64,000 nucleotides of DNA from Enterococcus canis NBRC 100695 (GCF_001544375.1 NZ_BCQJ01000007.1:1-64000); one strand, 5' to 3'; positions 35,603-45,927 are shown, numbered from the stretch's first letter. A program made the numbers and translations. The notes: a model not told the origin generated them from the letters alone.

Positions 35603-37135
35603 TTATACCACACCCTCTTCTTCCATGGTCATCAAGTTCATAAGAATTTCTTGATTAGCATCTTCTCGCATAACTTCCCCAGTCATGCGACCTTCATTCA
35701 TTGTATAGATTCGGTCACACATCCCTAAAATCTCCGGTAATTCCGAAGAGATGATGCAGACGGCTTTACCACTGGCCGCCATTTCTTCGATGATCGTATA
35801 AATCTCATATTTAGCGCCAACGTCAATTCCGCGCGTTGGTTCGTCTAAGAAGAGAATATCTGGTTGGGTCATCAACCATTTTGATAAGACGACCTTCTGC
35901 TGATTTCCGCCACTAAGACTACCGACATTTTGGAAGATAGAGCTGGTTTTCGTGCGCATCTTCTTCCGATATTCCTCTGCTATCGTTACTTCTTTTTCTT
36001 TGTCTAAGACGCCACCATGACTGATTTTGCCAAGGCTAGCAATAGTCGTGTTTTCGCGAATATCCATCAATAAGTTTAAACCTAATGCCTTACGGTCCTC
36101 AGAAACATACGCTAAGCCATTATGAATCGCTGTCGGCACATCTTTAACGGAAATTTCTTTCCCTTCTTTAAAGACTTGGCCTGAGATATTACTACCATAA
36201 GAATGACCAAAAACACTCATGGCAAATTCAGTACGTCCTGCGCCCATCAAACCAGCGATACCAATAATTTCACCCCGACGAATCTTCACATTGATGTTGT
36301 CATTCATAATACGGGTATTGTCCACCGGATGATGAACCGTCCAGTCTTTGACCTCAAAGTAGACCTCACCAATATTAGGATGCCGTTCTGGATAACGGTT
36401 TGTTAGGTCCCGACCCACCATGCCGCGAATAATACGTTCTTCATTGATATCATCGTTTTCAAGCGTTTCAATCGTTTGGCCATCCCGCAAAATCGTGATG
36501 CGATCAGCGACACTAACGATTTCATTTAATTTATGAGAAATAATAATAGAAGTAATTCCTTGATGCTTGAATTCTTTGATTAATTCCAAAAGATTGGCAC
36601 TTTCTTCTTCATTCAAGGCGGCGGTTGGTTCATCCAAAATCAATAGCCGAACCGATTTCGAAAAGGCTTTGGCAATTTCCACCAACTGTTGTTGACCAAC
36701 CCCAATTTGCGATACTAAGGTATTGGGATTGATACGCAGTCCCACCGTCTTCAATAAATTATCCGTTTTCTTTTCCGTCATATCCCAGTCAATGATGCCA
36801 TGCTTAGCCTGTTCATTTCCGAGGAAAATATTTTCTTTAATAGAAAGAAACGGACTTAACGCCAATTCCTGATGGATAATTACGATTCCCTTATTCTCGC
36901 TGTCTCGTAAATCTTTAAACTGACATACATCGCCGTCATAAATGATATCGCCGCTATAGCTACCATATGGATACAAGCCACTTAAGACATTCATCAAAGT
37001 AGACTTACCGGCACCATTTTCACCGCACAACGCGTGGATTTCACCGCGTTCAATCCGCAAATTGACATTGTCTAAGGCTCGTACTCCGGAAAATTCCTTG
37101 ACGATATCCTTCATTTCCAGAATATAATCTGCCAT
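35603..37135 (-). CDS. mmsA: Monosaccharide ABC transporter ATPase, two domains (MmsA/GguA type)
   Basis: 510 aa from ATG 37135, nine bases after GAGAGG. The first domain has [21 protein letters not shown] and [11 protein letters not shown]. The second has the degenerate P-loop [22 protein letters not shown] and [10 protein letters not shown]. Such duplicated ATPases drive import of pentoses and hexoses. It follows the binding protein after a strong hairpin and overlaps the permease start by the binding site. Confidence 0.92.
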   Translation of the reverse strand: MADYILEMKDIVKEFSGVRALDNVNLRIERGEIHALCGENGAGKSTLMNVLSGLYPYGSYSGDIIYDGDVCQFKDLRDSENKGIVIIHQELALSPFLSIKENIFLGNEQAKHGIIDWDMTEKKTDNLLKTVGLRINPNTLVSQIGVGQQQLVEIAKAFSKSVRLLILDEPTAALNEEESANLLELIKEFKHQGITSIIISHKLNEIVSVADRITILRDGQTIETLENDDINEERIIRGMVGRDLTNRYPERHPNIGEVYFEVKDWTVHHPVDNTRIMNDNINVKIRRGEIIGIAGLMGAGRTEFAMSVFGHSYGSNISGQVFKEGKEISVKDVPTAIHNGLAYVSEDRKALGLNLLMDIRENTTIASLGKISHGGVLDKEKEVTIAEEYRKKMRTKTSSIFQNVGSLSGGNQQKVVLSKWLMTQPDILFLDEPTRGIDVGAKYEIYTIIEEMAASGKAVCIISSELPEILGMCDRIYTMNEGRMTGEVMREDANQEILMNLMTMEEEGVV

Positions 37136-37164
37136 ATTGTTCATCCTCTCTTCTCCGCTGACCG

Positions 37165-37215
37165 ATTCCTACAGACTAAGCAGCTCTTCGGAACAACTGC
37201 TTAGTCTATAGGAAT
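37165..37215 (-). promoter_or_regulatory. Intercistronic hairpin between chvE and mmsA
   Basis: Arms 37165-37183 and 37197-37215 pair over 19 bp with one mismatch, 13-base loop, no U-run. Such a hairpin commonly protects the 3' end of a binding-protein mRNA, giving more binding protein than ATPase. Confidence 0.7.
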
Positions 37216-37258
37216 GATAGGAAGGGACCGAAGTATTTCGATCCCCACCCAACTCCTG

Positions 37259-38362
37259 TTATTCCTTCAAGTCTGCTTCTGTATAGTAGTCTGTATCGAT
37301 CAATTCTGCTTTATAGTTATCTTTGTCAACAGAAACTGGATTTGCCAAGTAAGTTGGCACAACTTTTACGCCGTTGTCATAAGTTTCTGTGTCATTAACC
37401 GGTACTTCTTCATCATTGTTGATGGCTTCGATCATTTCGATCGTGTTTTTCGCTAAAATTCGTGTATCTTTAAAGATTGTTTCTGTTTGTTCACCAGCAA
37501 TGATAGATTTCACCCCAGCGATGGTTGCATCTTGTCCAGTAATGATTGGTAATGGTTTGTCAGCTGAACCATAACCTACCCCTTTAAGAGAAGAAATGAT
37601 ACCCAAACTGATTGGGTCATATGGTGACAAAACAGCATCTAAAGTTTTATCTGTGTAGTTAGCACTTAATAAGTTATCCATCCGCGCTTGGGCTGTTGAA
37701 CCATCCCAACGCAATGTTGCGATTTGGTTAAAGCTGGTTTGGCCAGAAGGAACAACTAATTTACCGTTATCGATATACGGTTGGAAGATTGACATTACCC
37801 CGTTGTAGTTAATCAAGGCATTGTTATCATCTGGTGAGCCCCCGAATAATTCAATGTTGAAAGGACCTTCGCCATCTTTCAAGCCTAATTTGTCTTCAAT
37901 ATAAGAAGCCTGCAATACCCCAACACCAAAGTTGTCAAAAGTCGCATAGTAGTCAACGTGTTCTGAGTTCATCAATAGGCGGTCATAGGCAATGACTTTG
38001 ATATCCGCATCGGCAGCTTTTTGTAAGACGTCGGTCAAAGCCGAGCCGTCGATTGAAGCGATAACTAAAGTGTCCACGCCTTTGGTGATCATGTTTTCAA
38101 TCTGTGCCACTTGGTTTTCAACTTTATCTTCGCCGTACTGCAAGTCTGTCTTGTAGCCTAATTTTTCCAGTTCGTCCACCATGTTATTACCATCGGCGAT
38201 CCAGCGTTCTGCTGATTTCGTTGGCATCGCGATTCCCACATAACCTTTGTCGCCCCCGCCGTCACCTGAACCAGAATCTGATCCTCCGCCACAAGCCGTC
38301 AACACGACACCTGCTAGTAATGTTGCCGCTAGTACTGCTGCTTTCTTTAACCCAAACTTCAT
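37259..38362 (-). CDS. chvE: Sugar-binding lipoprotein (ChvE/XylF-like)
   Basis: 367 aa from ATG 38362 (GGAGGGATCAAG). The signal peptide ends in the lipobox LTAC, followed by a Gly/Ser/Asp linker. The periplasmic-binding fold starts [19 protein letters not shown], with [37 protein letters not shown] and [16 protein letters not shown]. It captures a monosaccharide, probably xylose, glucose or galactose, for MmsAB. The gene is under a promoter overlapped by a cre site and faces a sensory three-gene system. Confidence 0.9.
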   Translation of the reverse strand: MKFGLKKAAVLAATLLAGVVLTACGGGSDSGSGDGGGDKGYVGIAMPTKSAERWIADGNNMVDELEKLGYKTDLQYGEDKVENQVAQIENMITKGVDTLVIASIDGSALTDVLQKAADADIKVIAYDRLLMNSEHVDYYATFDNFGVGVLQASYIEDKLGLKDGEGPFNIELFGGSPDDNNALINYNGVMSIFQPYIDNGKLVVPSGQTSFNQIATLRWDGSTAQARMDNLLSANYTDKTLDAVLSPYDPISLGIISSLKGVGYGSADKPLPIITGQDATIAGVKSIIAGEQTETIFKDTRILAKNTIEMIEAINNDEEVPVNDTETYDNGVKVVPTYLANPVSVDKDNYKAELIDTDYYTEADLKE

Positions 38363-38401
38363 CTTGATCCCTCCATAATGTATGATTGCTTTACATCTCG
38401 A

Positions 38402-38429
38402 AGTATAGCGCTTTCTGAAATCGCTAACA
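38402..38429 (-). promoter_or_regulatory. chvE promoter region with cre site
   Basis: TATACT (-10, 38407-38402) is preceded by only a weak -35 (TGTTAG). TGAAATCGCTAACA at 38416-38429 matches the CcpA cre consensus TGWAANCGNTNWCA perfectly and covers the -35. This implies catabolite repression plus activation by another factor. Confidence 0.75.
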
Positions 38430-38436
38430 TTGATTA

Positions 38437-38525
38437 TTTTATTCAATTATCTAGAAATATTTTCGCAATTAACGGTGGCCGCGAAAAAAACTTGGATTTT
38501 ATTCGATTTTCTTGAAAAATTTTCG
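38437..38525. promoter_or_regulatory. Two ~29-bp direct repeats, candidate response-regulator sites
   Basis: Copies at 38437-38465 and 38497-38525, exactly 60 bp apart, share TTTTATTC-ATT-TCT-GAAA-ATTTTCG with about four differences. They lie upstream of the weak chvE promoter and before the sensor operon. The AraC-type regulator encoded next door is the natural binder. Six helical turns place both copies on one face of the DNA. Confidence 0.6.
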
Positions 38526-38656
38526 ATTCCACTCTTTTTTTCTAGGTCCGCTGCCGTTTTCGTCTTTTTCCACGGTATAATGAAAGAAAAGACCCGCAAG
38601 CGTTTTAATAGATTGGCTACATTAGCTTTAGTTTCCCGTAGAAAGAAGGTTTCCTC

Positions 38657-39634
38657 GTGAAATATTTGAAATATCTTTTACTTCTCTTACTCTTTTTCAC
38701 TGGTTGTGCTCAATCCACGACGGAAGAAGAACCACCTCTAATCATTGGTTTTTCACAGTCCGGTACAGAAAGCAACTGGCGCAAAGCTCATACTCATTCC
38801 ATCGTGAATGAATTGGAAAAAAATCACTATCAAGTTTTATACCGTAATGGGTTTATGAATCAAGAACGCCAAATCCAAGATATTCGGACCTTTATTGCCT
38901 ACAAAGTGGACATGATTGTCTTCACGCCTTTGACTGAAACTGGCTGGGAACCAGTCTTAAAGGAAGCTAAACAAGCCGGGATTCCAGTGATTATTGTGGA
39001 CCGTCAGATTCAAATTAGCGATGATAGTCTATACGAAACGCATATTGGTCCCAGCTTCAAAGCCGAAGGGCATCGCGCTGGTATTTTCGTTAATAACTTT
39101 TTTAAAGAAAGCGATGATCCCGACATCCGGATTTTAGAGCTTTCAGGCCTAGCCGATGCCTCCCCTACGATTCTCCGCTCCGCCGGTTTTCGCGAATGGA
39201 TTGCTCGGGATAAGCGGATGCAGGTAGTGGATACAATCTATGGTGACTTTATCCGGATGAAGGGCCAGGACCAAATGAGAGATTATCTCCAACATCATGA
39301 CTTAAATGAGATCGATGTTCTATTCAGCCATAACGACGAAATGACTCATGGCGCGATGGAAGCTATCAAAGAGGCCGGCTTAATTCCAGGCAAGGACATT
39401 ATCATCGTGACCATTGATGGTCAAAACGATATGGTACAAAAGCTGCGTAGTGGGCAAGTCAACTGCATTGTGGAATGTAATCCTGATGTGGGCTTTGACG
39501 TTGCCAACACCATCAATCGCTACTTTGCTGGTTTTTACGGAGAAAATAACCAGCGCATGCCAAAAGAAATCTATATCTACGAATCAGTCTTTACTGAACA
39601 GAATATGGATAGCATCCCAACACGAAACTATTAA
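38657..39634 (+). CDS. Sugar-sensing binding lipoprotein of a three-component system
   Basis: 325 aa from GTG 38657 (GAAGGT). Signal peptide with lipobox FTGC. The periplasmic-binding fold (LIIGFSQSGTESNWRKAH, DMIVFTPLTETGWEPVL, VDVLFSHNDEMTHGAMEAI-like region) resembles YtfQ/RbsB sugar binders. It is immediately followed by a sensor kinase and an AraC-type regulator and is divergent from a complete sugar ABC operon. It probably senses sugar outside and passes the signal to the kinase, as XylFII does with LytS in clostridia. Confidence 0.85.
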   Translation: MKYLKYLLLLLLFFTGCAQSTTEEEPPLIIGFSQSGTESNWRKAHTHSIVNELEKNHYQVLYRNGFMNQERQIQDIRTFIAYKVDMIVFTPLTETGWEPVLKEAKQAGIPVIIVDRQIQISDDSLYETHIGPSFKAEGHRAGIFVNNFFKESDDPDIRILELSGLADASPTILRSAGFREWIARDKRMQVVDTIYGDFIRMKGQDQMRDYLQHHDLNEIDVLFSHNDEMTHGAMEAIKEAGLIPGKDIIIVTIDGQNDMVQKLRSGQVNCIVECNPDVGFDVANTINRYFAGFYGENNQRMPKEIYIYESVFTEQNMDSIPTRNY

Positions 39635-39643
39635 GGAGCCGCC

Positions 39644-41074
39644 ATGAAACCACCATTGAGTATCAAACAAATTTTTGCCCAAACGAACAAATTGATGCTC
39701 CTGTTGGCCGTGATTCCGCTGGCAGTCAGTGTCTTAATGTACACGCGGCAAATTTATATGTATCAAAAAACCTTAACCAATATTGAGGAAGCCAATCAAA
39801 TCGTTGCCAAAGTCGACCAAGAGGTTTTGGAGGAAATGTGGGATTTAGTTTTTGGGATGGTACCGGTGAAAAATTATTCTGAGGAGAATATTATTACGGA
39901 GCTGCAACGGGATATTGGCCATATTCGTGAAAATATCCAATCACCTCGTGAAATCAGTACCTTAAATGTATCCGCCAGCATCATTGATACAATCCAAGAC
40001 TACCAACAGCAGATCCTAACCAACATTGATGCCGGCAATTCGGTCGACAAAAATGAAGCCATAATGAATGAGATTGATTCTTTGACGACCCTGCTCACTG
40101 ACCGCCTAACTGACTTTGTGCGGGTTGAGATTGATATGGCAAGTGCCCGTAACCAAGAAATGATTCGCTCCTTGATTATTCTGACACTGGTAGAGCTGGT
40201 AATCATCAGCATCATCGTCTATTTTGTGCGACGCAACCGCAATTTTATCAACGAACAGATTCAACAGCCGGTAAACCAGCTCATCACAATGTCTCAAGAA
40301 CTAGCCGCCGGTCATTTGCTATATCGCATCGAGCCGCCGCCAACAGTGGAGCTGAATCAGCTCACTGTTAGCCTTAACACCATGGCTGATGACCTAAATC
40401 GCCTACTAGAAGAAAACGCGCTGAAGCAGTATCACCTGGCACAAAGTGAGGTGCGGGTCTTACAGGCACAAATCACACCGCATTTTATCTATAACAGTTT
40501 AGACGCCATTGTCTCTTTGATTGAACAAGAACAATATGAGGAAGCCTCTGAAATGACCTATGCGCTCTCTGATTTTTTCCGCATTTCTCTAAGCAAAGGG
40601 AAGGACTGGATTCCTGTCGAACGAGAATTAAAACACATCCAAGATTATTTGACGATTCTCAAGATTCGCTATGGGGAAATGCTGGATTATTCCATTGACG
40701 TGGATGCCGAACTGCGGGACTATCAATTGTTGAAGATGGTGTTGCAGCCGCTGGTGGAGAATGCCGTTTACCATGGAACCAAATTTGTGCGTCGCGCTGG
40801 TCTGATCCAAATTATCGGAACCAGTCAAGGTGCTAACATGCAGTTTGCTGTCACGGATAACGGCATCGGTATGACCGCTGAACGCCTGGCTGAAGTCAAA
40901 GCAGAACTGGCTAAAGGCGTTGATTCGGATTTTAGTACCGGCTATGGACTCTATAATGTCAATAAGCGATTGCTATTGTATTATGGTCAAGACGCCGCAA
41001 TAGCCGTCCACAGCACCTATCGTAAAGGGACCACCATCACCTTGACCGTCCCAAAAAAGAAAGAAGGAATGTAG
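39644..41074 (+). CDS. Sensor histidine kinase, LytS/YesM type
   Basis: 476 aa. Two TM helices (residues ~17-35 and ~171-191) enclose a ~135-residue extracytoplasmic domain. A HAMP-like linker follows, then the His_kinase domain with the phosphorylated His in QITPHFIYNSLD (His280), and the ATPase with LQPLVENAVYHG and DNGIGM, STGYGLYNV. AAGGAGCC lies before the ATG. It should take its input from the upstream lipoprotein and phosphorylate the regulator encoded two bases downstream. Confidence 0.93.
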   Translation: MKPPLSIKQIFAQTNKLMLLLAVIPLAVSVLMYTRQIYMYQKTLTNIEEANQIVAKVDQEVLEEMWDLVFGMVPVKNYSEENIITELQRDIGHIRENIQSPREISTLNVSASIIDTIQDYQQQILTNIDAGNSVDKNEAIMNEIDSLTTLLTDRLTDFVRVEIDMASARNQEMIRSLIILTLVELVIISIIVYFVRRNRNFINEQIQQPVNQLITMSQELAAGHLLYRIEPPPTVELNQLTVSLNTMADDLNRLLEENALKQYHLAQSEVRVLQAQITPHFIYNSLDAIVSLIEQEQYEEASEMTYALSDFFRISLSKGKDWIPVERELKHIQDYLTILKIRYGEMLDYSIDVDAELRDYQLLKMVLQPLVENAVYHGTKFVRRAGLIQIIGTSQGANMQFAVTDNGIGMTAERLAEVKAELAKGVDSDFSTGYGLYNVNKRLLLYYGQDAAIAVHSTYRKGTTITLTVPKKKEGM

Positions 41075-41075
41075 C

Positions 41076-42635
41076 GTGACTTATAAGGTTTTCATCGTAG
41101 AAGATGAACATTTGATTCGCGACAGTTTGCGAAATCAGATTTTAGCTTTAAGTGAGCAACTCCCCATCAGTTATAGCGGTGAAGCGGGCGACGGCGAAAT
41201 GGCGTTGGCAGAAATCACAGAAATTCGCCCCGACATTCTTTTGACGGATATTAAAATGCCCTTTATGGATGGCTTAACACTAGCCAAAGAGACCCGCAAA
41301 CTCTTGCCCTGGACCCGCATCGTTTTTATTAGTGGTTTTGATGACTTTGAATACGCCAAAGTCGCCATCCAAGTCCAAGCAGATGATTACTTATTAAAGC
41401 CCATTAAAAACGAAGAACTGACCCAGACTATGACAAAAATCGTTCAGCTATTGGACCAACAGAAAAAAGCAGCTAACCAAGCACCTGAACAAGAAATGGT
41501 GTTAGAGCTGAAGAAAAACCATCTGTTAAATGGCCTGTTTTCCGGCGAACTTTCTATGTCAGAAGCTTTGCAACAAGCCACGACTTTTTCACGATCCTTC
41601 ATTGGTAAAAAAATGACAGTGCTCTTAGCCCACAACCAATACAATCAAAATTTTGAAGACTATACACGTTTTACCGAATACCTTGAGTTTCTGTTTCAAG
41701 ACGATGATCGCTTACTTTTTTCCAGTGTTTCTTCCCGCTTTATCAAATTCTTGATCTTTGATACCTCTAAAGAAGCTGTTTTAGAAACTGCCTATCAAGT
41801 AGCACAAACTTTGATCCATGAGTTAGAGCAGGATAGCCAAGACGATTTAGCCGTCGCCATTGGTTCGGTAGTAGACCGCGTCAGCGAAATTCCCAATTCC
41901 TACGAAATCGCCCGCGATTTTCTCAGCACCTATGGGAATTTGCGCACAGAGAAGATTATCAGCTATGAAGATGACATGAAAGAAGGCGAATTGTCCCCTA
42001 CCCATCCTTTCAAGTTAGATTTAGCCGCAGAAATCGCCAGTCTAGGGACTGACGAAACCAATGCCTTTATCCAACGACTCTTAACAGAGCAGGAAACACC
42101 CGAACGGACGCGCATGTATCGCTTCTTTATTCTGACAGAGTTGAAAAGCTTAGCCGAAAAAGGCAATGTCGCTGCCGAACTACAAGCCAAGCTCGCTAAC
42201 GTGGAACAATTGGTGGCAATCGCCAGTCAGCGCTCCTACTATCAGCTCGTTTTAGAAGAGATTATCCGCTCTTTGATGAAAATCAAAATTCATCCCGCCA
42301 TGGCAAAATATCAAAGTGTCATCAACCAAGCATTAGCCTTTATTAATGAACATTTTACTGACCCAGATATTTCTCTCAACATGGTAGCTGACGAAGTAGC
42401 CCTCAGTCCGGCTCACTTTAGTACGATTTTCTCTCAGTCGCTAGGAACGACTTTCATCGAATATCTAACAGATAAACGACTCCAATATGCCAAAGAATTA
42501 CTGAAAGAAACCAATAAAAAACTAGCGGAAATCGCCATGGAAATTGGCTACAATGACCCCAATTACTTCAGTTTTTTATTCAAGAAAAAACAAGGTATCT
42601 CACCAAAAGAATATCGGCAACAATTGAATAACTAA
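41076..42635 (+). CDS. Response regulator with AraC DNA-binding domain (YesN type)
   Basis: 519 aa from GTG 41076 (GAAGGAAT). The receiver domain has VEDE at 8-11, phospho-Asp58 in LLTDIKMPFMDG, and Lys in DYLLKPI. A long middle region of ~290 residues precedes the two AraC helix-turn-helix motifs (NMVADEVALSPAHFSTIFSQ, KLAEIAMEIGYNDPNYFSFL). It probably activates the divergent chvE-mmsAB operon through the repeats near 38.45 kb. Confidence 0.93.
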   Translation: MTYKVFIVEDEHLIRDSLRNQILALSEQLPISYSGEAGDGEMALAEITEIRPDILLTDIKMPFMDGLTLAKETRKLLPWTRIVFISGFDDFEYAKVAIQVQADDYLLKPIKNEELTQTMTKIVQLLDQQKKAANQAPEQEMVLELKKNHLLNGLFSGELSMSEALQQATTFSRSFIGKKMTVLLAHNQYNQNFEDYTRFTEYLEFLFQDDDRLLFSSVSSRFIKFLIFDTSKEAVLETAYQVAQTLIHELEQDSQDDLAVAIGSVVDRVSEIPNSYEIARDFLSTYGNLRTEKIISYEDDMKEGELSPTHPFKLDLAAEIASLGTDETNAFIQRLLTEQETPERTRMYRFFILTELKSLAEKGNVAAELQAKLANVEQLVAIASQRSYYQLVLEEIIRSLMKIKIHPAMAKYQSVINQALAFINEHFTDPDISLNMVADEVALSPAHFSTIFSQSLGTTFIEYLTDKRLQYAKELLKETNKKLAEIAMEIGYNDPNYFSFLFKKKQGISPKEYRQQLNN

Positions 42636-42638
42636 AAA

Positions 42639-42672
42639 AGAAGCTGGACAGTTTAGGCTGTCTAGCTTCTTA
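42639..42672. terminator. Bidirectional terminator after the regulator gene
   Basis: AAGAAGCT (42639-42646) pairs with AGCTTCTT (42665-42672), with an inner GACAG/CTGTC stem; A-run and T/A-rich flank on either side. Confidence 0.75.
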
Positions 42673-42692
42673 AAAATCTCTGATTTCCATTG

Positions 42693-43025
42693 CTATTTAC
42701 TAGTTTCCATCTTTAACATTTTCATACCCTCTTCTAAAACTCCAGCTCCATTTAATAACTCATAGTTTTCGTCACTAATAAGTTTATAAGGAATTTTTTT
42801 AAAAGACAACAGATCTTCTAGTCTACTTATCTCATATCTAGCTTGTGGCCCGATCATGATACCATCAATTTTTTGATCATTGATTATTTGCTCTGAGATA
42901 ATTGCAGGCGCTGAGTAGACATGTATAGGTATATCTCTAGCTTCAATATTTTTTTGTATACTCCTCACCAGTAAACCCGTAGTGATTCCCGATGCACAAA
43001 TTAATAAAAGATTCTTATATTCCAA
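42693..43025 (-). CDS. Orphan PTS EIIB component, lactose/cellobiose type (copy 2)
   Basis: 110 aa if it starts at TTG 43025 (AGGAG nine bases upstream, inside the end of xylB); a TTG at 43043 is the alternative. LLLICASGITTGLLV carries the phosphocysteine. Its sequence parallels the EIIB at 34.1 kb throughout (VYSAPAII, IMIGPQARYEI, IPYKLISDENYE). It is the last gene of xylA-xylB-EIIB and has no EIIA/EIIC partners here. AT content is higher than in xylAB. Function unknown; a regulatory phosphorylation role in xylose use is possible. Confidence 0.85.
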   Translation of the reverse strand: MEYKNLLLICASGITTGLLVRSIQKNIEARDIPIHVYSAPAIISEQIINDQKIDGIMIGPQARYEISRLEDLLSFKKIPYKLISDENYELLNGAGVLEEGMKMLKMETSK

Positions 43026-44532
43026 TATCTTCACTCCTATCAATACTCAATAAAGCATGGCAAATATCTTTTGTTGCAGGATAAACTTTTCGATATTGTT
43101 TGTATATATCTTCATACTCCATGACATTTTCCGGAATTGGATAAACGGGTTCTTTATATGACACAAAAACTTCCGCACAGGCTTCTAATGAATCAAACCA
43201 GTCTAGCCCAACTGCTGCTAACATCGCTGCCCCTAAGCCAGGTCCCTGCTCAGCAGTCAGACAAGTGACTTCTGCATTGAATATATCTGCTTGCATCTGA
43301 AGCCAATCGGCATTTTTCGCACCGCCCCCAACTGAAACGATGCGTTTAAATGTCCGGCCAGCTACTTCTTCCATTAAGACTTGCGAATCTTTCAAGGAGA
43401 AGGTGATTCCTTCCAAAACTGCCTTAGCAAAATGCTTTAAGGTGTGGTTAGTATCCATGCCAATAAAACTGCCTCGAATTTGGCTATCGACATGCGGTGT
43501 TCGCTCACCCACTATATAAGGCGTAAACAGCAGACCGTTTGCTCCCGGTGTAATCTGGTCAATGCCGCTTAGTAAATCTTCAAAAGACTGATTTGGCGCA
43601 AACGTGTCCTTAAACCAGTTCAGACTATGCCCGGCAGCCAATGTTACCCCCATCGAATAAAAGCGATCCTTCATCGCATGGTTAAATAAGTGTAGCTTTC
43701 CTTGATAATCTTGGTCCGCCGTTTCTTCAAAAGAAAGAAAGACACCTGATGTGCCAATACTGGCCATGCCCGTTCCGCTATCTAGAATACCCGCACCAAC
43801 CGCCGCACAGGCATTATCTGCTCCGCCAGCAAAGACTTTTACTGGTTGCTCAAATGCGAAGCGTTCCGCGATTTCAGGGCGAAGTTCCCCAGTAAAACCA
43901 CTTGAATCAATCAAAGTTGGTAATATTTCTTGCGGGATTTTGAATTCTTGTAAAACTTTGTTGGACCATATTTTTACTTCTTCATCTAACAACAAAGTAC
44001 CAGCCGCATCAGAGTAGTCCATGTGCATCGTCCCGGTTAACCAGTAGCCTAAATAATCTTTTGGCAATAAAATATGACGAACTTTTGCCCAAATCTCTGG
44101 TTCTTGTTCTTGTAGCCATAGAATTTTAGGTAACGTGAAGCCTTCCAAGGCAACATTTTTCGTAATAGCTAGTAATTCATCGCCAAAACGATCCATGATC
44201 TCTTGGCATTGAGCCGTTGTGCGAACATCATTCCATAAAATAGCATTACGTAAAACTTGTTCTTCTTCATCTAACGCTACAAGACTATGCATCTGACCAG
44301 AAAAACTAATACCAGCTAGTTCAGTCGTAAAATCGACAACATCGTTTCGTAACTGGTCTAAGACAATTTCACAGGCCTTCAACCATTCTTGTGGATCCTG
44401 TTCGCTATAACCTGGTTTCGGGTGAATCAGCGGATATTCCGCGCTAGCTGACGCTACAACATCGCCAGCCTGATTCATCAATAAACCTTTTAATGAACTT
44501 GTTCCTAAATCAATTCCTAATACATATGCCAT
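43015..44532 (-). CDS. xylB: Xylulokinase
   Basis: 505 aa, FGGY kinase family. It phosphorylates D-xylulose to xylulose-5-phosphate for the pentose phosphate or phosphoketolase route. YVLGIDLGTSSLKGLLMN is the first phosphate motif, SFSGQMHSLV and NDVRTTAQC the substrate side, AGGADNACAAVGAG and SVGGGAKN the C-terminal ATP site. It follows xylA by 22 bp. The end overlaps an orphan EIIB gene. Confidence 0.95.
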   Translation of the reverse strand: MAYVLGIDLGTSSLKGLLMNQAGDVVASASAEYPLIHPKPGYSEQDPQEWLKACEIVLDQLRNDVVDFTTELAGISFSGQMHSLVALDEEEQVLRNAILWNDVRTTAQCQEIMDRFGDELLAITKNVALEGFTLPKILWLQEQEPEIWAKVRHILLPKDYLGYWLTGTMHMDYSDAAGTLLLDEEVKIWSNKVLQEFKIPQEILPTLIDSSGFTGELRPEIAERFAFEQPVKVFAGGADNACAAVGAGILDSGTGMASIGTSGVFLSFEETADQDYQGKLHLFNHAMKDRFYSMGVTLAAGHSLNWFKDTFAPNQSFEDLLSGIDQITPGANGLLFTPYIVGERTPHVDSQIRGSFIGMDTNHTLKHFAKAVLEGITFSLKDSQVLMEEVAGRTFKRIVSVGGGAKNADWLQMQADIFNAEVTCLTAEQGPGLGAAMLAAVGLDWFDSLEACAEVFVSYKEPVYPIPENVMEYEDIYKQYRKVYPATKDICHALLSIDRSEDIGI

Positions 44533-44554
44533 CTATCTTCTCCTAGTATACAAA

Positions 44555-45862
44555 TTACACTAAATAGTCGTTCAAACGTGACTTCACAAATTCCAAGTGA
44601 CTAGATTCATTCTTGATATCATCATGTTGTAAAGCATATTCAGTTAAGGATTCTAAATCTTCTTCATTAGCAACGATTTTTGCGCCAACGCCTTCTTGGT
44701 AGCTAGCATAACGTTTTTCTTTAAGATCATCGAAGAAACGATCTTCTTTCAAAGCTGCTGCTGCTTTCAAGCCCCGAGCGAAAGTATCCATACCAGCAAT
44801 ATGTGCCAGCAATAAATCATCCATTTCAAAAGAAGAACGACGAACTTTTGAGTCAAAGTTGATACCGCCAGGTGCGATACCGCCATTTTCTAAAATTTCA
44901 TACATAGCTAGTGTTGTATCATAGATGTTTGTTGGGAATTCGTCCGTATCCCAGCCAAGTAACATATCCCCTTGGTTGGCATCGATTGACCCTAATGCAT
45001 CATAGCTGCGAGCAACGTTCAATTCATGCTCAAAAGTATGACCAGCTAGCGTTGCGTGGTTAGCTTCTAAATTAAGTTTGAAGTCACCTTCTAAATCATA
45101 TTTTTGAATGAATGCCATCGTAGTCGCCGCATCGAAGTCGTATTGATGTTTTGAAGGTTCTTTTGGTTTTGGTTCAATCAAGAACTGTGGTTTATGACCA
45201 ATTTTTTCGCCATACGCAACGGCCATTTTGAACAAACGTGCGATATTATCTTGTTCAAATTTCATATCCGTATTCAATAATGATTCGTAACCTTCACGAC
45301 CACCCCAGAAAACATAGTTTTGGCCGCCTAATTTTTTACTAACATCCAAGCCTTTTTTCACTTGTGCAGCAGAGTATGCGAATACGTCCGCATTATTCGA
45401 AGAAGCAGCACCATTCACAAAACGGGGATGTGAGAACATATTTGCTGTATTCCACAATAACTTAATACCCGTTTGATCCATTTTTTCTTTAATTAGGTCT
45501 GTGATTTCATCAATATTTTGGAAGAATTCCTCTAAAGATTCACCTTCTGGCGCGATATCAACATCATGGAAACAGAAATATTCTACGTCTAATTTTTCTA
45601 GGATTTCAAAGAAAGCTTCCACCCGATTTTTTGCTGTTTCCATTGGCGTGCTGCCTTCCCAGGTGCGGATGTTCGTAGGTTTACCAAACGGATCTGAACC
45701 GTCTTGGGTCATGGTATGCCAATAAGCCACAGCAAAGCGTAAATGCTCTTTCATTGTTTTGCCCATAATGACTTCTTCAGGGTTGTAATGACGAAATGCG
45801 AATGGATTATCCGATTTTACCCCTTCAAATTTGATTTTGTCGACCTTTGGAAAATAACTCAT
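44555..45862 (-). CDS. xylA: Xylose isomerase
   Basis: 435 aa. It converts D-xylose to D-xylulose in a TIM barrel with two divalent metals. [11 protein letters not shown] carries the catalytic His/Asp, [14 protein letters not shown] the metal Glu, and [17 protein letters not shown] and GSIDANQGD further metal ligands. AGGAGGAAGAAAGA lies before the ATG. First gene of xylA-xylB-EIIB, under a strong promoter with cre and XylR-type operator. Confidence 0.97.
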   Translation of the reverse strand: MSYFPKVDKIKFEGVKSDNPFAFRHYNPEEVIMGKTMKEHLRFAVAYWHTMTQDGSDPFGKPTNIRTWEGSTPMETAKNRVEAFFEILEKLDVEYFCFHDVDIAPEGESLEEFFQNIDEITDLIKEKMDQTGIKLLWNTANMFSHPRFVNGAASSNNADVFAYSAAQVKKGLDVSKKLGGQNYVFWGGREGYESLLNTDMKFEQDNIARLFKMAVAYGEKIGHKPQFLIEPKPKEPSKHQYDFDAATTMAFIQKYDLEGDFKLNLEANHATLAGHTFEHELNVARSYDALGSIDANQGDMLLGWDTDEFPTNIYDTTLAMYEILENGGIAPGGINFDSKVRRSSFEMDDLLLAHIAGMDTFARGLKAAAALKEDRFFDDLKEKRYASYQEGVGAKIVANEEDLESLTEYALQHDDIKNESSHLEFVKSRLNDYLV

Positions 45863-45894
45863 TCTTTCTTCCTCCTAAATTTCACTTGTTTTTA

Positions 45895-45917
45895 GTTGAT
45901 TAGTACGATAAACTAAC
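45895..45917. promoter_or_regulatory. XylR-type operator
   Basis: GTTGATTAGT-ACGAT-AAACTAAC is an imperfect palindrome resembling XylR operators (TTAGTTT...AAACTAA). It lies just downstream of the xylA -10, where a repressor would block transcription. The divergent ROK gene is the likely binder. Confidence 0.65.
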
Positions 45918-45927
45918 TTACAAGGAT

